Positions 42,747 through 51,319 of a DNA stretch of 64,000 nucleotides are shown here, in pieces. The stretch spans positions 124,001 to 188,000 of the forward strand of contig NZ_JBELOK010000003.1 in the NCBI RefSeq assembly GCF_040276085.1, written 5' to 3'. Below the pieces are notes generated by a model, which was not told where the DNA came from, did no database searches, and saw only the letters and a program-made list of their open reading frames with translations. Made by a program: the position numbers and the translations under genes. The first letter of the stretch is position 1, and every line of letters starts with the position of its first letter. The DNA comes from Castellaniella sp040276085. Its GTDB lineage: Bacteria; Pseudomonadota; Gammaproteobacteria; Burkholderiales; Burkholderiaceae_B.

Positions 42747-43526
42747 ATGGCCACATCGTCCCCCATCCTCAGCATCAAGGGCCTGACCAAGCACTTTGGC
42801 GGCGTGCAGGCGGTTACCGACATCAGCCTGGATGTACAGGCGGGCGAAACCCTGGCCATCATCGGGCCAAATGGTGCAGGAAAAACCACTTTTTACAATC
42901 TGCTGTCCGGGCGCCTGAACCCCAGCAGCGGCAGTGTCCGTTTCAAGGGTAAAGAAATCAGCGGCCTTGCCCCGCATGTGGTCAGCCGCATGGGGATCTC
43001 CCGCTCTTTTCAGATCAATAATATTTTCCCCGAGATGAGCGTGCGCGAGAACGTCGAGGTAGCCATCACGGTGCAACAGGGCGAAAGCCGCCGCTGGCTT
43101 AACCGTGCATCAGACAACCAGCAGGTGCACCAGCAAGCCACACAGCTGCTCCAAGACCTCGGCCTCACTCACCTGGCCGACCAGATCGCCGGCACCATCA
43201 GCTACGGTGACAAACGCCTGGTAGAGATCGCCATGGTTCTGGCCATCCGGCCAGAGCTTGTTCTGCTGGACGAACCCACCGCCGGAATGACCCCCGACGA
43301 AACCGGGCGCGTGATAGAGCTTGTACGAGGGCTTGCCCAGACGGGCAAATACACATTTCTGGTTACCGAACACGATATGCGGGTGGTGTTCGACCTTGCC
43401 GACCGCATCCTGGTGATGCATCGCGGCAGCCGCCTGATGCTTGACAGCCCCGAGCGTGTGCGCGCCAACCCCGAAGTACGGCGCGCCTACCTGGGCGAGG
43501 AAGACCCCGTGACGGAGCAAACCTGA
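42747..43526 (+). CDS. Liv-type ABC transporter ATP-binding protein (LivG family)
   Basis: 259-residue ATPase. Walker A is GPNGAGKTTFYN, the signature is ISYGDKRLVEIAM (variant of LSYGD), Walker B is LVLLDEPTAGMT, and the switch His is in VTEHDM. Helix-rich insertion after the Q-loop and RVRANPEVRRAYLG at the end are LivG features. Its stop overlaps the next gene by one base. Confidence 0.93.
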   Translation: MATSSPILSIKGLTKHFGGVQAVTDISLDVQAGETLAIIGPNGAGKTTFYNLLSGRLNPSSGSVRFKGKEISGLAPHVVSRMGISRSFQINNIFPEMSVRENVEVAITVQQGESRRWLNRASDNQQVHQQATQLLQDLGLTHLADQIAGTISYGDKRLVEIAMVLAIRPELVLLDEPTAGMTPDETGRVIELVRGLAQTGKYTFLVTEHDMRVVFDLADRILVMHRGSRLMLDSPERVRANPEVRRAYLGEEDPVTEQT

Positions 43527-44224
43527 TGCTGGCGGTGCAGGACATCCATACTTTCTACGGCGAAAGCCACGCCCTCCAGGGGGTGTCACTTGAGCTCAAG
43601 GCAGGCGAAACCGTATGCCTTCTGGGACGCAACGGTGCGGGCAAAACCACCACTCTGCGCAGCATCATGGGGCTTACCCCACCGCGCCAGGGCGCCATCC
43701 ATTTCGAGGGCAAGAACATTGCCGGGTTGCCGGCCTGGCGTATCGCCCGCATGGGCATCAGCCTGGTACCCGAAGACCGGCGCATTTTTCCTACGCTGTC
43801 TGTGCGCGAAAACCTGGAAATCGGCGAATACCACCGGCCGGGAAGCACACACACCTGGACAGTCGAACGCATCTTCGACCAATACCCCATGCTGGCCGAG
43901 CTTGCCAACCGCGATGGCGGGAAATTGTCGGGTGGGCAACAGCAGATGCTGGCAGTGGCGCGGTCTTTGATGAGCCAGCCGAAACTGCTGTTGCTTGACG
44001 AGCCCAACGAAGGCCTGGCGCCAGTTATCGTGCAGCAAATCGGGCAACTGATCGACTCGCTCTCGGCCACCACCACCATCCTGTTCACCGACCAAAGCGT
44101 GCACTTTGCGCTCAAACACGCCAAACACGCTTATATCCTGGAGAAGGGCCGCATCGTGCATGGCTCTACCAGCCAGGCGCTTTTGCAGGATACCGAGACG
44201 CAACACCGCTATCTGTCGGTGTAA
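43526..44224 (+). CDS. Liv-type ABC transporter ATP-binding protein (LivF family)
   Basis: 232-residue ATPase. Walker A GRNGAGKTTTLRS, signature LSGGQQQMLAVARSL, Walker B LLLLDEPNEGLAP, and the switch His position is replaced by Gln-Ser in TDQSVHFAL, as is frequent in LivF-like subunits. The last gene of the importer operon, converging with the antiporter gene. Confidence 0.93.
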   Translation: MLAVQDIHTFYGESHALQGVSLELKAGETVCLLGRNGAGKTTTLRSIMGLTPPRQGAIHFEGKNIAGLPAWRIARMGISLVPEDRRIFPTLSVRENLEIGEYHRPGSTHTWTVERIFDQYPMLAELANRDGGKLSGGQQQMLAVARSLMSQPKLLLLDEPNEGLAPVIVQQIGQLIDSLSATTTILFTDQSVHFALKHAKHAYILEKGRIVHGSTSQALLQDTETQHRYLSV

Positions 44225-44254
44225 GTCTGCCAAATGGCGGTACCCCGATCTGCC

Positions 44255-46135
44255 TCAGGCAGCATGTGGTGTTTCAGGCACCGCCCGCAGGTTGGTTACC
44301 CCCTTGTTTTCATCGGGGCCTTCGGCAGCGGCGCTTTCGCTGTTGGCTGCGTGCAGGCCAATCACTGTCCAGCCTGCCTCGGGCAGCAGATCCTGATCCA
44401 GCGTAAAGGGAATCGCATACCCTTTGGGGTTTAGTGCAAATAACGGGATTACCTGCCGATTGGGGTCTTGGCTTTTGTACTGCTGAAAAGTGAAGTTCTC
44501 GGACAGGCGGGTGGCCTTGATTTGTGCGCCCGCCATCAGCAAAGCAGATAATTTCCAGTAGCCCACGCCGGGTGCAAACAAGGTACGGCCGCGATATTCG
44601 GGATCCACCGCATGTCTTTGCGAGGGATCATCATCCTGAGACAAGGGGAGGCTAAAGACCTTTTGCTTGCCAAACTCATCGCGGCCTCGAACCATGATCA
44701 GCTGATTGACATGATCGCGTGTGCCCAGCGCCAGCAGGCGCCCCAGGCCGTTGGTATCCAGATTGTGCTGGGCGTGTTCTGACAAGGGGCTGCCATGGTA
44801 GGTGGGCAAGCCCAGCATGCGCGCTTTCGACAGGCTGTACCAATCACTGTCGCACAGACGCACAGGGATGTTTTGCTCGTGCAGGGCCCGGCCAATGGCA
44901 CGCGCCACCGGGTTGGCCCCCGAAATCAAAAAGCCCACCCGATCAGGCTCGGCAGCTTTCAGCAGGCGCGCCATGGGCCGGGCCGTAAGGCTTTGCCAGA
45001 TGACGGTGCCAATAATCACCAAGAAGGTCATGGGCAGGAGGCGCTCCGAAAACGGCACATCCAGAGACTCCAGCCGCAGCGCAAACAAAGCCGACACCGC
45101 GGCGGCCACAATCCCGCGCGGGGCAATCCAGGCCAACAGGCCACGCTCGCGCCAATTCAGTTTTGAGCCCCAGGTGGCATACAGCACCTTAAGGGGGCGG
45201 CCAATGCCCAACATGCACACCAGCACGGCCAGTGCCGGCCATCCCAGGCTGAAAATCTGGCCGGGAGCCACACGGGCAGCCAGCAAAATAAACAGGGCAG
45301 ACAGCAGAATCTGGCTAAGGGTTTCTTTAAATTCAAGAATATCGTGCACGGGCACCCCCGGACGATTGGCCAGCCAGATCCCCATGATGGTGACGGCCAG
45401 CAGCCCGGACTCGTGCTGCACGGCGTTGGATAGCGAAAATGCCGCAAACACCGAAGCCAGCACCGAGAGATTGAGCAGCGAATCCGGAATCCAGCCGCGA
45501 CGCAGCAGCAGGGCCAACAACCAGCCTGCACCAATGCCGATGCACAGACCCGTAACTACCGTGCCCCCCAAAGACAGCAGGGCGTAGCCCCACTCCAGGC
45601 CCGTACGCAAGGCTACCATCAGATCGTAGGACAGCACGGCCAGAATGGCGCCAATGGGATCGATCAGGATGCCCTCCCAGCGCAGGGCATGGGCCACCGG
45701 GGCCACCGGCTTGACCGTTTTAAGCAGCGGCGCAATCACCGTCGGGCCTGTGACGCAGGTGATGGCGCCAAACAAAATCGCCAGATCCCAGGGAAAATCG
45801 AGAAGCCAATGAACCGCACAGGCCGCCACCGCCCAGGTAATCAGCACCCCACCACCCACCAAGCGGCGCACCACCTGCTTGAGATCCCGGGTTTGATGAA
45901 ACTCGAGCGTCAGGCTGCCCTCAAACAGAATCACGGCCACAGCCAGCGAAACCACCGGGAATAGCAGCGGACCAAAGAGTTCGTCGGGATTGAGCCAGCC
46001 GACCATGGGGCCCACCGCAATACCGGCGAGCAACAAAAATAAAATGGCCGGTACGCGCAGTTTCCAGGCCAGCCATTGGGCCGCCATCGCAATGACGCCG
46101 ATACTGGCCAGGAGGAGTTCTGAACTGATCGTCAT
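44255..46135 (-). CDS. CPA1/NhaP-type cation:proton antiporter with C-terminal TrkA-N-like domain
   Basis: 626 residues. About 12 membrane helices occupy residues 1-400, with FEGSLTLEFH and the ion-site TCVTGPTVIAPLLK followed by GILIDPIGAILAVLSYD, in which the Asp of the ND/DP-like motif resides, and GLLAWIAPRGIVAAAVSALFAL. A cytoplasmic Rossmann-like domain begins at VGFLISGANPVARAIGRALHE and probably binds nucleotide. A TrkA-C-like segment closes the protein. It should exchange Na+ or K+ for H+. It overlaps the CLC gene by 4 bp, a striking pairing of an anion path with a cation/proton exchanger. Confidence 0.85.
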   Translation of the reverse strand: MTISSELLLASIGVIAMAAQWLAWKLRVPAILFLLLAGIAVGPMVGWLNPDELFGPLLFPVVSLAVAVILFEGSLTLEFHQTRDLKQVVRRLVGGGVLITWAVAACAVHWLLDFPWDLAILFGAITCVTGPTVIAPLLKTVKPVAPVAHALRWEGILIDPIGAILAVLSYDLMVALRTGLEWGYALLSLGGTVVTGLCIGIGAGWLLALLLRRGWIPDSLLNLSVLASVFAAFSLSNAVQHESGLLAVTIMGIWLANRPGVPVHDILEFKETLSQILLSALFILLAARVAPGQIFSLGWPALAVLVCMLGIGRPLKVLYATWGSKLNWRERGLLAWIAPRGIVAAAVSALFALRLESLDVPFSERLLPMTFLVIIGTVIWQSLTARPMARLLKAAEPDRVGFLISGANPVARAIGRALHEQNIPVRLCDSDWYSLSKARMLGLPTYHGSPLSEHAQHNLDTNGLGRLLALGTRDHVNQLIMVRGRDEFGKQKVFSLPLSQDDDPSQRHAVDPEYRGRTLFAPGVGYWKLSALLMAGAQIKATRLSENFTFQQYKSQDPNRQVIPLFALNPKGYAIPFTLDQDLLPEAGWTVIGLHAANSESAAAEGPDENKGVTNLRAVPETPHAA

Positions 46136-47550
46136 GTGTGTTTCCCTTGACGGACGGATTGCCACCAGGCCCGCAACCATGCCCGCAGGCCCTGCGAACG
46201 CATCTGGCGCCAACTTTTTAACAGCCCCCAGGACAGGTGGGTTTTTTCCTGGCCGACTGGGATATCGGGACGCACCCGCATCCAGGATGACTTGGCGTAT
46301 CCAAGCCGCTGGTCAGGGTAAACGCTGCGGTGGCCGATGATCAAATAGGCTGCAATGGCAGCCCCCGAGACATACACCGTGCCCACCACGCCACCAAAGA
46401 GCTCGACCCCCATCAGGATGGCTGCCAGCGGTGTATTGGAGGCCGCCGCCACCACCGACACCAGGCCAACGGCCGCCCCCAGGGTGGGGCTGATGCCAAA
46501 CAGGTGGGCAAAGGCGTTGCCGGCCACAGCCCCGATAACAAACTGCGGCGTGACGATACCACCATAAAAACCCGAGCCCAGGGTGATAGCCACAAGCAGC
46601 GATTTCCAGAGAAAGCCCAGATAGGGCATGGCCTCGCCTTGCAGGGCATGGTCCATCAGGGGCAGGCTTAAACCGAGATAATCAGTGGGGATGACGGTGA
46701 CCAGGGCCGCCAGCACCAGGCCGCCCATCAACGGCATCAGCGGCGGCCAGATCTGGTAGCGCACCTGCACGCGGTGACAGGCATTGCGCACGGCATAGAT
46801 GAGATCCACAAAAATTCGGGCCACTACGCCACACAGCATGCCGATGAGCACCGTGCGCAAAAAAATCGACTCTGAAAACACCGGCAGGACAGGGACTTCG
46901 TAATACTGGTAGACAATGCCCAGGCCTTTGCTGACCTGAAATGAGGTGATGCCGGCAATCAGTGCGGGAAACAAAAAATCATGGCGGATACGGCCGATGA
47001 TCAGCATTTCCACCCCATACAAGGCACCGGCAATCGGGGTACCAAAGACGCTGGCAAAGCCCGCACTGACGCCACAGGCCACAATGCGCTGGCGCAGCTC
47101 GCGGTTAAGCCGAAACACCTGCCCCACCACGGCCGCCAACGACGCCCCCAAATGAGAACAGGGGCCTTCTTTGCCGGCGGATCCGCCACTGGCCAGCGTA
47201 ATGATGGCCGCCACAGGCTTGAGCAGCAAGGTGCGCCAAGGCATACGCCCGCCTTGCTCGTGCACCGCGGCAAAGATGGAATCCTTGAGGCCCGGCGTAC
47301 CCAGCGCCCGATAGCCATAGACCATCAACAGCCCGTTGATCAGGCCGGCGGCCGGCAACATCAGCCAGTAAGCCCAGTGCGGCACTTTCAGGGTACTATC
47401 AGTGGAGAAAAACAAGGCATGTAAAAACAGACTGACCCCGGTGCCCACGATGAGACCCACCAACGACGCCAGAATCAGCCACTGCACTGCAGTGGCCAGC
47501 ATCACGGCGGGCTCAAGCAAATTGATGCGAGGCAGAGAGGGTGGTTTCAT
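46132..47550 (-). CDS. CLC-family chloride channel/transporter
   Basis: 472 residues with the CLC fold. The helix F gating Glu is present in GSAGKEGPCSHLGAS. The helix N region reads GSGFYGGIVTPQFVIGA. The helix D anion-site motif (GSGIP in E. coli ClcA) is altered to a GTPGL-like sequence. By eye, the position of the internal proton Glu (E203 in ClcA, IIEEM) is Met (GVEML), which would fit a channel-like rather than exchanger mechanism; that reading depends on alignment. The ATG at 47550 was preferred to 47607. First gene of an operon with the antiporter. Confidence 0.85.
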   Translation of the reverse strand: MKPPSLPRINLLEPAVMLATAVQWLILASLVGLIVGTGVSLFLHALFFSTDSTLKVPHWAYWLMLPAAGLINGLLMVYGYRALGTPGLKDSIFAAVHEQGGRMPWRTLLLKPVAAIITLASGGSAGKEGPCSHLGASLAAVVGQVFRLNRELRQRIVACGVSAGFASVFGTPIAGALYGVEMLIIGRIRHDFLFPALIAGITSFQVSKGLGIVYQYYEVPVLPVFSESIFLRTVLIGMLCGVVARIFVDLIYAVRNACHRVQVRYQIWPPLMPLMGGLVLAALVTVIPTDYLGLSLPLMDHALQGEAMPYLGFLWKSLLVAITLGSGFYGGIVTPQFVIGAVAGNAFAHLFGISPTLGAAVGLVSVVAAASNTPLAAILMGVELFGGVVGTVYVSGAAIAAYLIIGHRSVYPDQRLGYAKSSWMRVRPDIPVGQEKTHLSWGLLKSWRQMRSQGLRAWLRAWWQSVRQGKHT

Positions 47551-47696
47551 GATGACTGTGGGCAACGCGCCTGTACGCAGGTTGACAGTGTACCTGCGCA
47601 CGCGCACGCTCCCTAGGGTGATTCCTCAGTTTCATGCGGCTTTTGGCCTGTTAACATCGCCAGTCTGACTTTGCCCTCAATACACAAGGAAAGCAC

Positions 47697-48653
47697 ATGA
47701 AACTAACCAAATGGCTGGCTACTGCGGCCATGGCCGTCGCCGCTGTTGCAGCAATTCCGGCCCACGCCGAAACCAAGTTCATCAATATCCTCACGGGCGG
47801 CCAAAGCGGTGTTTATTACCCCATGGGCGTGGCGTTGTCACAAATTTATAATAAGTACATCCCCGACGCCAAATCCACTGCCCAGGTTTCCAAGGCTTCG
47901 GCCGAAAACATGAACCTCATCGAGGCCGGGCGTGGCGAGCTCGCCTTTGCACTGGCCGACACCGTCTCTGATGCCTACAAGGGCAACACCGAAGCCGGCT
48001 TCAAGGCACCGCTCACAAAACTGCGCGGCATGACAGCCACCTACAACAACTATATCCAGATCGTCGCTAACGCCGAGTCCGGTATCAAAACCCTGGCCGA
48101 CCTCAAAGGCAAGCGCATCTCGGTGGGCGCTGCACGTTCGGGCACCGAGCTCAACGCCCGCGCCGTACTCAAGGCAGCCGGCCTCAGCTACGACGACTTC
48201 GACAAGGTTGAATACCTGCCGTTTGGCGAATCCGTCGAGCTCATGAAAAACCGTCAGCTGGATGTCACCCTGCAATCCGCAGGCCTGGGCGTATCCTCCA
48301 TCCGCGACCTGGCCACCTCGGTCAAGATTGTCGTAGTGCCCATCCCTGCCGATGTCGTCGCCAAGATCAATAACCCTGCCTATCAGGCAGCGGTCATTCC
48401 TGGCGACACCTATGATGGCATGACCGGTGATGTCCCCACGGTGGCCGTCCCCAACTTCCTCATTACGTCCAAAGACGTCCCCGACGACCTCGTCTATCAG
48501 ATGACCAAAGTCTTCTACGAGCAACTCGACACCCTCAAATCCGCACACAACTCGGCCAAATCCATCGAACTCGCCAATGCCCTCAAAGGCATGCCGGTTC
48601 CGGTGCACCCTGGCGCCGAGCGCTATTACAAAGAAGTCGGCCTGATCAAATAA
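47697..48653 (+). CDS. TAXI-family TRAP transporter solute-binding protein
   Basis: 318-residue periplasmic binding protein with signal peptide ending near IPAHA-ETKF. It shows the TAXI hallmark ILTGGQSGVYYPMGVALSQIYNKY, SKASAENMNLIEAGRGELAFAL and VGAARSGTELNARAVL. Ligands in the family include glutamate and other organic acids; here it is unknown. It is divergent from clc and followed, past a terminator, by the fused TRAP permease. Confidence 0.93.
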   Translation: MKLTKWLATAAMAVAAVAAIPAHAETKFINILTGGQSGVYYPMGVALSQIYNKYIPDAKSTAQVSKASAENMNLIEAGRGELAFALADTVSDAYKGNTEAGFKAPLTKLRGMTATYNNYIQIVANAESGIKTLADLKGKRISVGAARSGTELNARAVLKAAGLSYDDFDKVEYLPFGESVELMKNRQLDVTLQSAGLGVSSIRDLATSVKIVVVPIPADVVAKINNPAYQAAVIPGDTYDGMTGDVPTVAVPNFLITSKDVPDDLVYQMTKVFYEQLDTLKSAHNSAKSIELANALKGMPVPVHPGAERYYKEVGLIK

Positions 48654-48683
48654 GATCGGCTCACTACGCCACACGCAGTGCCC

Positions 48684-48720
48684 AAGCCCCCTCCGGTGTT
48701 TTCCCCGAGGGGGCTTATTT
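48684..48720 (+). terminator. Hairpin between TAXI binding protein and TRAP permease
   Basis: AAGCCCCCTC (48684-48693) pairs perfectly with GAGGGGGCTT (48707-48716) around a 13-base loop, followed by ATTTAG and, further, T-rich sequence. As an intercistronic attenuator it would yield much more binding protein than permease, as is normal for such transporters. Confidence 0.7.
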
Positions 48721-48803
48721 AGCCTGAAATTTGTTTTTGTTTACCGCGACGGCGCCCCGCAAGCCCCCCTCCCGGCCCGTCCTTTTATCCCCTGGAACAC
48801 ACC

Positions 48804-50837
48804 ATGAGTTCTGCTCACGAGCACGTCGATAAACCGATGCCGCGCGGCATTTTCTGGATTGCCGTCATTTTTTCCTGCTTCCAGATCTGGACCGCCGCGT
48901 ACAGCCCGCTTTCCAGTCAGGTTATCCGCGCCATCCACGTAGGCTTTGTACTGCTGATGGTGTTTACGCTGTATGCACGCAGCGGGCGCCTAGGCCAGAC
49001 CATCGGTTGGACGCTGGGCACCATCGGCTTTGTCATCAGCCTCTATCACTGGGTGTACGAGTCTGATCTCACTGCCCGTGCCGGCCAAATGACAGATTCC
49101 GACATGGTCGTGGGGATCATCACCATTATTCTGGTTTTTGAGGCCACCCGACGCATGATGGGCTGGGCACTGCCCATCATCTGCGGTCTGTTTCTGGCCT
49201 ATGGGCTGTTTGGCCAATACATCCCGGGGCCCTTCATGCATCGTGGCTACGGGTTCGACCAAATCGTCGGCACCATGAGCTTCGGCGTCGAAGGCATCTA
49301 CGGCACACCCACCTACGTGTCGTCCACGTACATCTATCTGTTTATTTTGTTTGGGGCCTTCCTCGAACAAGCCGGCATGATCCAGTTGTTCAGCGACTTT
49401 TCCATGGGAATGGTGGGCCACACCCGTGGCGGACCCGCCAAAGTGTCGGTGGTCAGCTCAGGCCTGATGGGCACCATCAATGGCTCGGGGGTGGCCAACG
49501 TGGTAACCACCGGGCAGTTCACCATCCCCCTGATGAAACGCTTTGGCTATTCGTCCGCGTTTGCAGGCGGTGTCGAGGCCACCTCAAGCATGGGCGGGCA
49601 GATCATGCCGCCGGTGATGGGTGCCGTGGCTTTCATCATGGCTGAAACCCTCAACATCCCCTATGTGGATGTGATCAAGGCAGCCATCATTCCGGCCATT
49701 CTGTATTTCACCACTGCATTTCTAACCGTGCACCTCGAGGCCGGCCGACGCGGCCTGCATGGCCTGGCCAAAGAAGACTGCCCCAACCCCTGGACGGCCG
49801 TCCAGAAAAGTTGGTATCTGCTGCTGCCCCTGATCGGCCTGGTGGCACTGCTTTTCTCGGGTTATACACCGCTGTTTTCGGGCACCATCGGCCTGGGCCT
49901 TACCGTCATCCTGATTTTTGGCGCTGCCGTCATCCAGGGCGCACGACCCATGATGCTGCGCTATCTCTTCTGGCTGCTGCTGGGCATTGCCTGCGCGGGG
50001 TTCGTCCAGTTTGGCGTCACCGATTTCTTCGTCGTGATCGCCGTGCTGGCGGTGATCTTGCTGTTTCGCCGCCATGGCCGCGATACGCTTAAGCTAGCCA
50101 TCAACTCGCTGGCCGAAGGCGCACGCAATGCTTTGTCGGTAGCCGCAGCCTGCGCACTGGTAGGCGTCATCATCGGCATCATCAACCTCACGGGTGTGGC
50201 GGCCGAATTCGGTGGCCAGGTGATTGCCATTGGCGAAAACAACTTGTTTCTGGCACTGTTTCTCACCATGATCACGTGCCTGGTGCTGGGCATGGGCATC
50301 CCCACCATTCCCAATTACATCATCACCAGTTCACTGGCTGCGCCGATTTTGCTCAAGCTGGGTGTGCCGCTCATTGTCTCGCACATGTTTGTGTTCTATT
50401 TCGGCATCATGGCCGATCTCACCCCGCCCGTTGCATTGGCCGCCTTTGCCGCAGCACCCATCGCCCGAGAGAACGGCCTCAAAATCAGCCTCCAGGCCTT
50501 GCGTGTGGCGGTGGCCGGCTTTGTGGTGCCTTACATGGCGGTGTACTCCCCCGCATTGATGCTGCAAGGCTTTGACAGCTGGGATATCAGTGCGGTGCTG
50601 GCCGTCGTCTACATCGTCTTTAAGGCCCTGGTGGCCATCACGCTGTGGGGTGCGGGTATGACAGGCTACCTTTTTACCCGCATGAACGCCTTCGAGCGCG
50701 TCTATGTGGTGCTGGCAGCAGCCTTGCTGGTAACAGCCATTCCTATCACAGACGATATCGGCTTTGCCGCCACTGCCCTGTTCCTGGTCTGGCACATGAT
50801 TCAGTCACGCCGCGAGGCTGCGGCACAGGCGTCGTGA
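48804..50837 (+). CDS. Fused TRAP transporter permease (DctQ-DctM fusion)
   Basis: 677 residues. The N-terminal four-helix DctQ-like part (about residues 15-110) is joined to a DctM-like permease with GMVGHTRGGPAKVSVVSSGLMGTINGSGVANVVTTGQ and GGVEATSSMGGQIMPPVMGAVAF, typical of TAXI-TRAP fusions. It uses ion gradients to import the solute presented by the binding protein. The ATG at 48804 lies after the intercistronic hairpin. Its stop overlaps the DUF1850 ATG (TGATG). Confidence 0.94.
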   Translation: MSSAHEHVDKPMPRGIFWIAVIFSCFQIWTAAYSPLSSQVIRAIHVGFVLLMVFTLYARSGRLGQTIGWTLGTIGFVISLYHWVYESDLTARAGQMTDSDMVVGIITIILVFEATRRMMGWALPIICGLFLAYGLFGQYIPGPFMHRGYGFDQIVGTMSFGVEGIYGTPTYVSSTYIYLFILFGAFLEQAGMIQLFSDFSMGMVGHTRGGPAKVSVVSSGLMGTINGSGVANVVTTGQFTIPLMKRFGYSSAFAGGVEATSSMGGQIMPPVMGAVAFIMAETLNIPYVDVIKAAIIPAILYFTTAFLTVHLEAGRRGLHGLAKEDCPNPWTAVQKSWYLLLPLIGLVALLFSGYTPLFSGTIGLGLTVILIFGAAVIQGARPMMLRYLFWLLLGIACAGFVQFGVTDFFVVIAVLAVILLFRRHGRDTLKLAINSLAEGARNALSVAAACALVGVIIGIINLTGVAAEFGGQVIAIGENNLFLALFLTMITCLVLGMGIPTIPNYIITSSLAAPILLKLGVPLIVSHMFVFYFGIMADLTPPVALAAFAAAPIARENGLKISLQALRVAVAGFVVPYMAVYSPALMLQGFDSWDISAVLAVVYIVFKALVAITLWGAGMTGYLFTRMNAFERVYVVLAAALLVTAIPITDDIGFAATALFLVWHMIQSRREAAAQAS

Positions 50838-51250
50838 TGCTGGGTGCCTTAGGCGTTTGCTTCACGCTGGCGGCAACTCCGCAGTTGCCACCACGCTTTG
50901 TGCCTGTCCAGGCGTTTACGCTGGCCTGGACGCACTCCATCGAGAAAATCCGCTGGGAAGAAGACTACCGCGTGCAAACCGACGCCCAAGGCCGGCCCGT
51001 GCTAGTGGCAGGTAAGGCGCGTGTGCTTGGCTCAGGGGCGGGGATGGATCCCCCCCCTGATGCCGTACACTACGCCAACGGCTGGTACGAGTATCAGCCA
51101 CACACCAAACCCCTCCAGATCCTGCGTCTCTCCCGCTCACCCTACACGGCTGATTACGACTGGTGCGTCAAGGGGCATTGCCAGCCCTTGCGCGGCATCA
51201 TGCCCACTGATGGTGATGTCACGCTGATGAAGCCCTGCCGCCAACCGTAA
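50837..51250 (+). CDS. DUF1850 protein of TAXI-TRAP locus
   Basis: 137-residue protein with a hydrophobic N-terminus (MLGALGVCFTLAATPQLPP) and the family's core FTLAWTHSIEKIRWEEDYRV, followed by GSGAGMDPPPDAV and a C-terminal segment with two Cys (WCVKGHCQPL). DUF1850 proteins are found next to TAXI-TRAP permeases with no assigned role; an export signal suggests action at the periplasmic face. It is coupled to the permease by start/stop overlap. Confidence 0.85.
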   Translation: MLGALGVCFTLAATPQLPPRFVPVQAFTLAWTHSIEKIRWEEDYRVQTDAQGRPVLVAGKARVLGSGAGMDPPPDAVHYANGWYEYQPHTKPLQILRLSRSPYTADYDWCVKGHCQPLRGIMPTDGDVTLMKPCRQP

Positions 51251-51319
51251 GCCATTTAACTGGCGGCCGGCCGCAGTAAAACTCTGTATCATCTTCTTTT
51301 TGCCGCCAATTCCAGTGCT

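Noticed and set aside
41694..43076. 460-codon minus-strand frame across livM and livG
   Set aside because: Spans two overlapping real genes of the Liv importer and translates to His/Gln-rich sequence.
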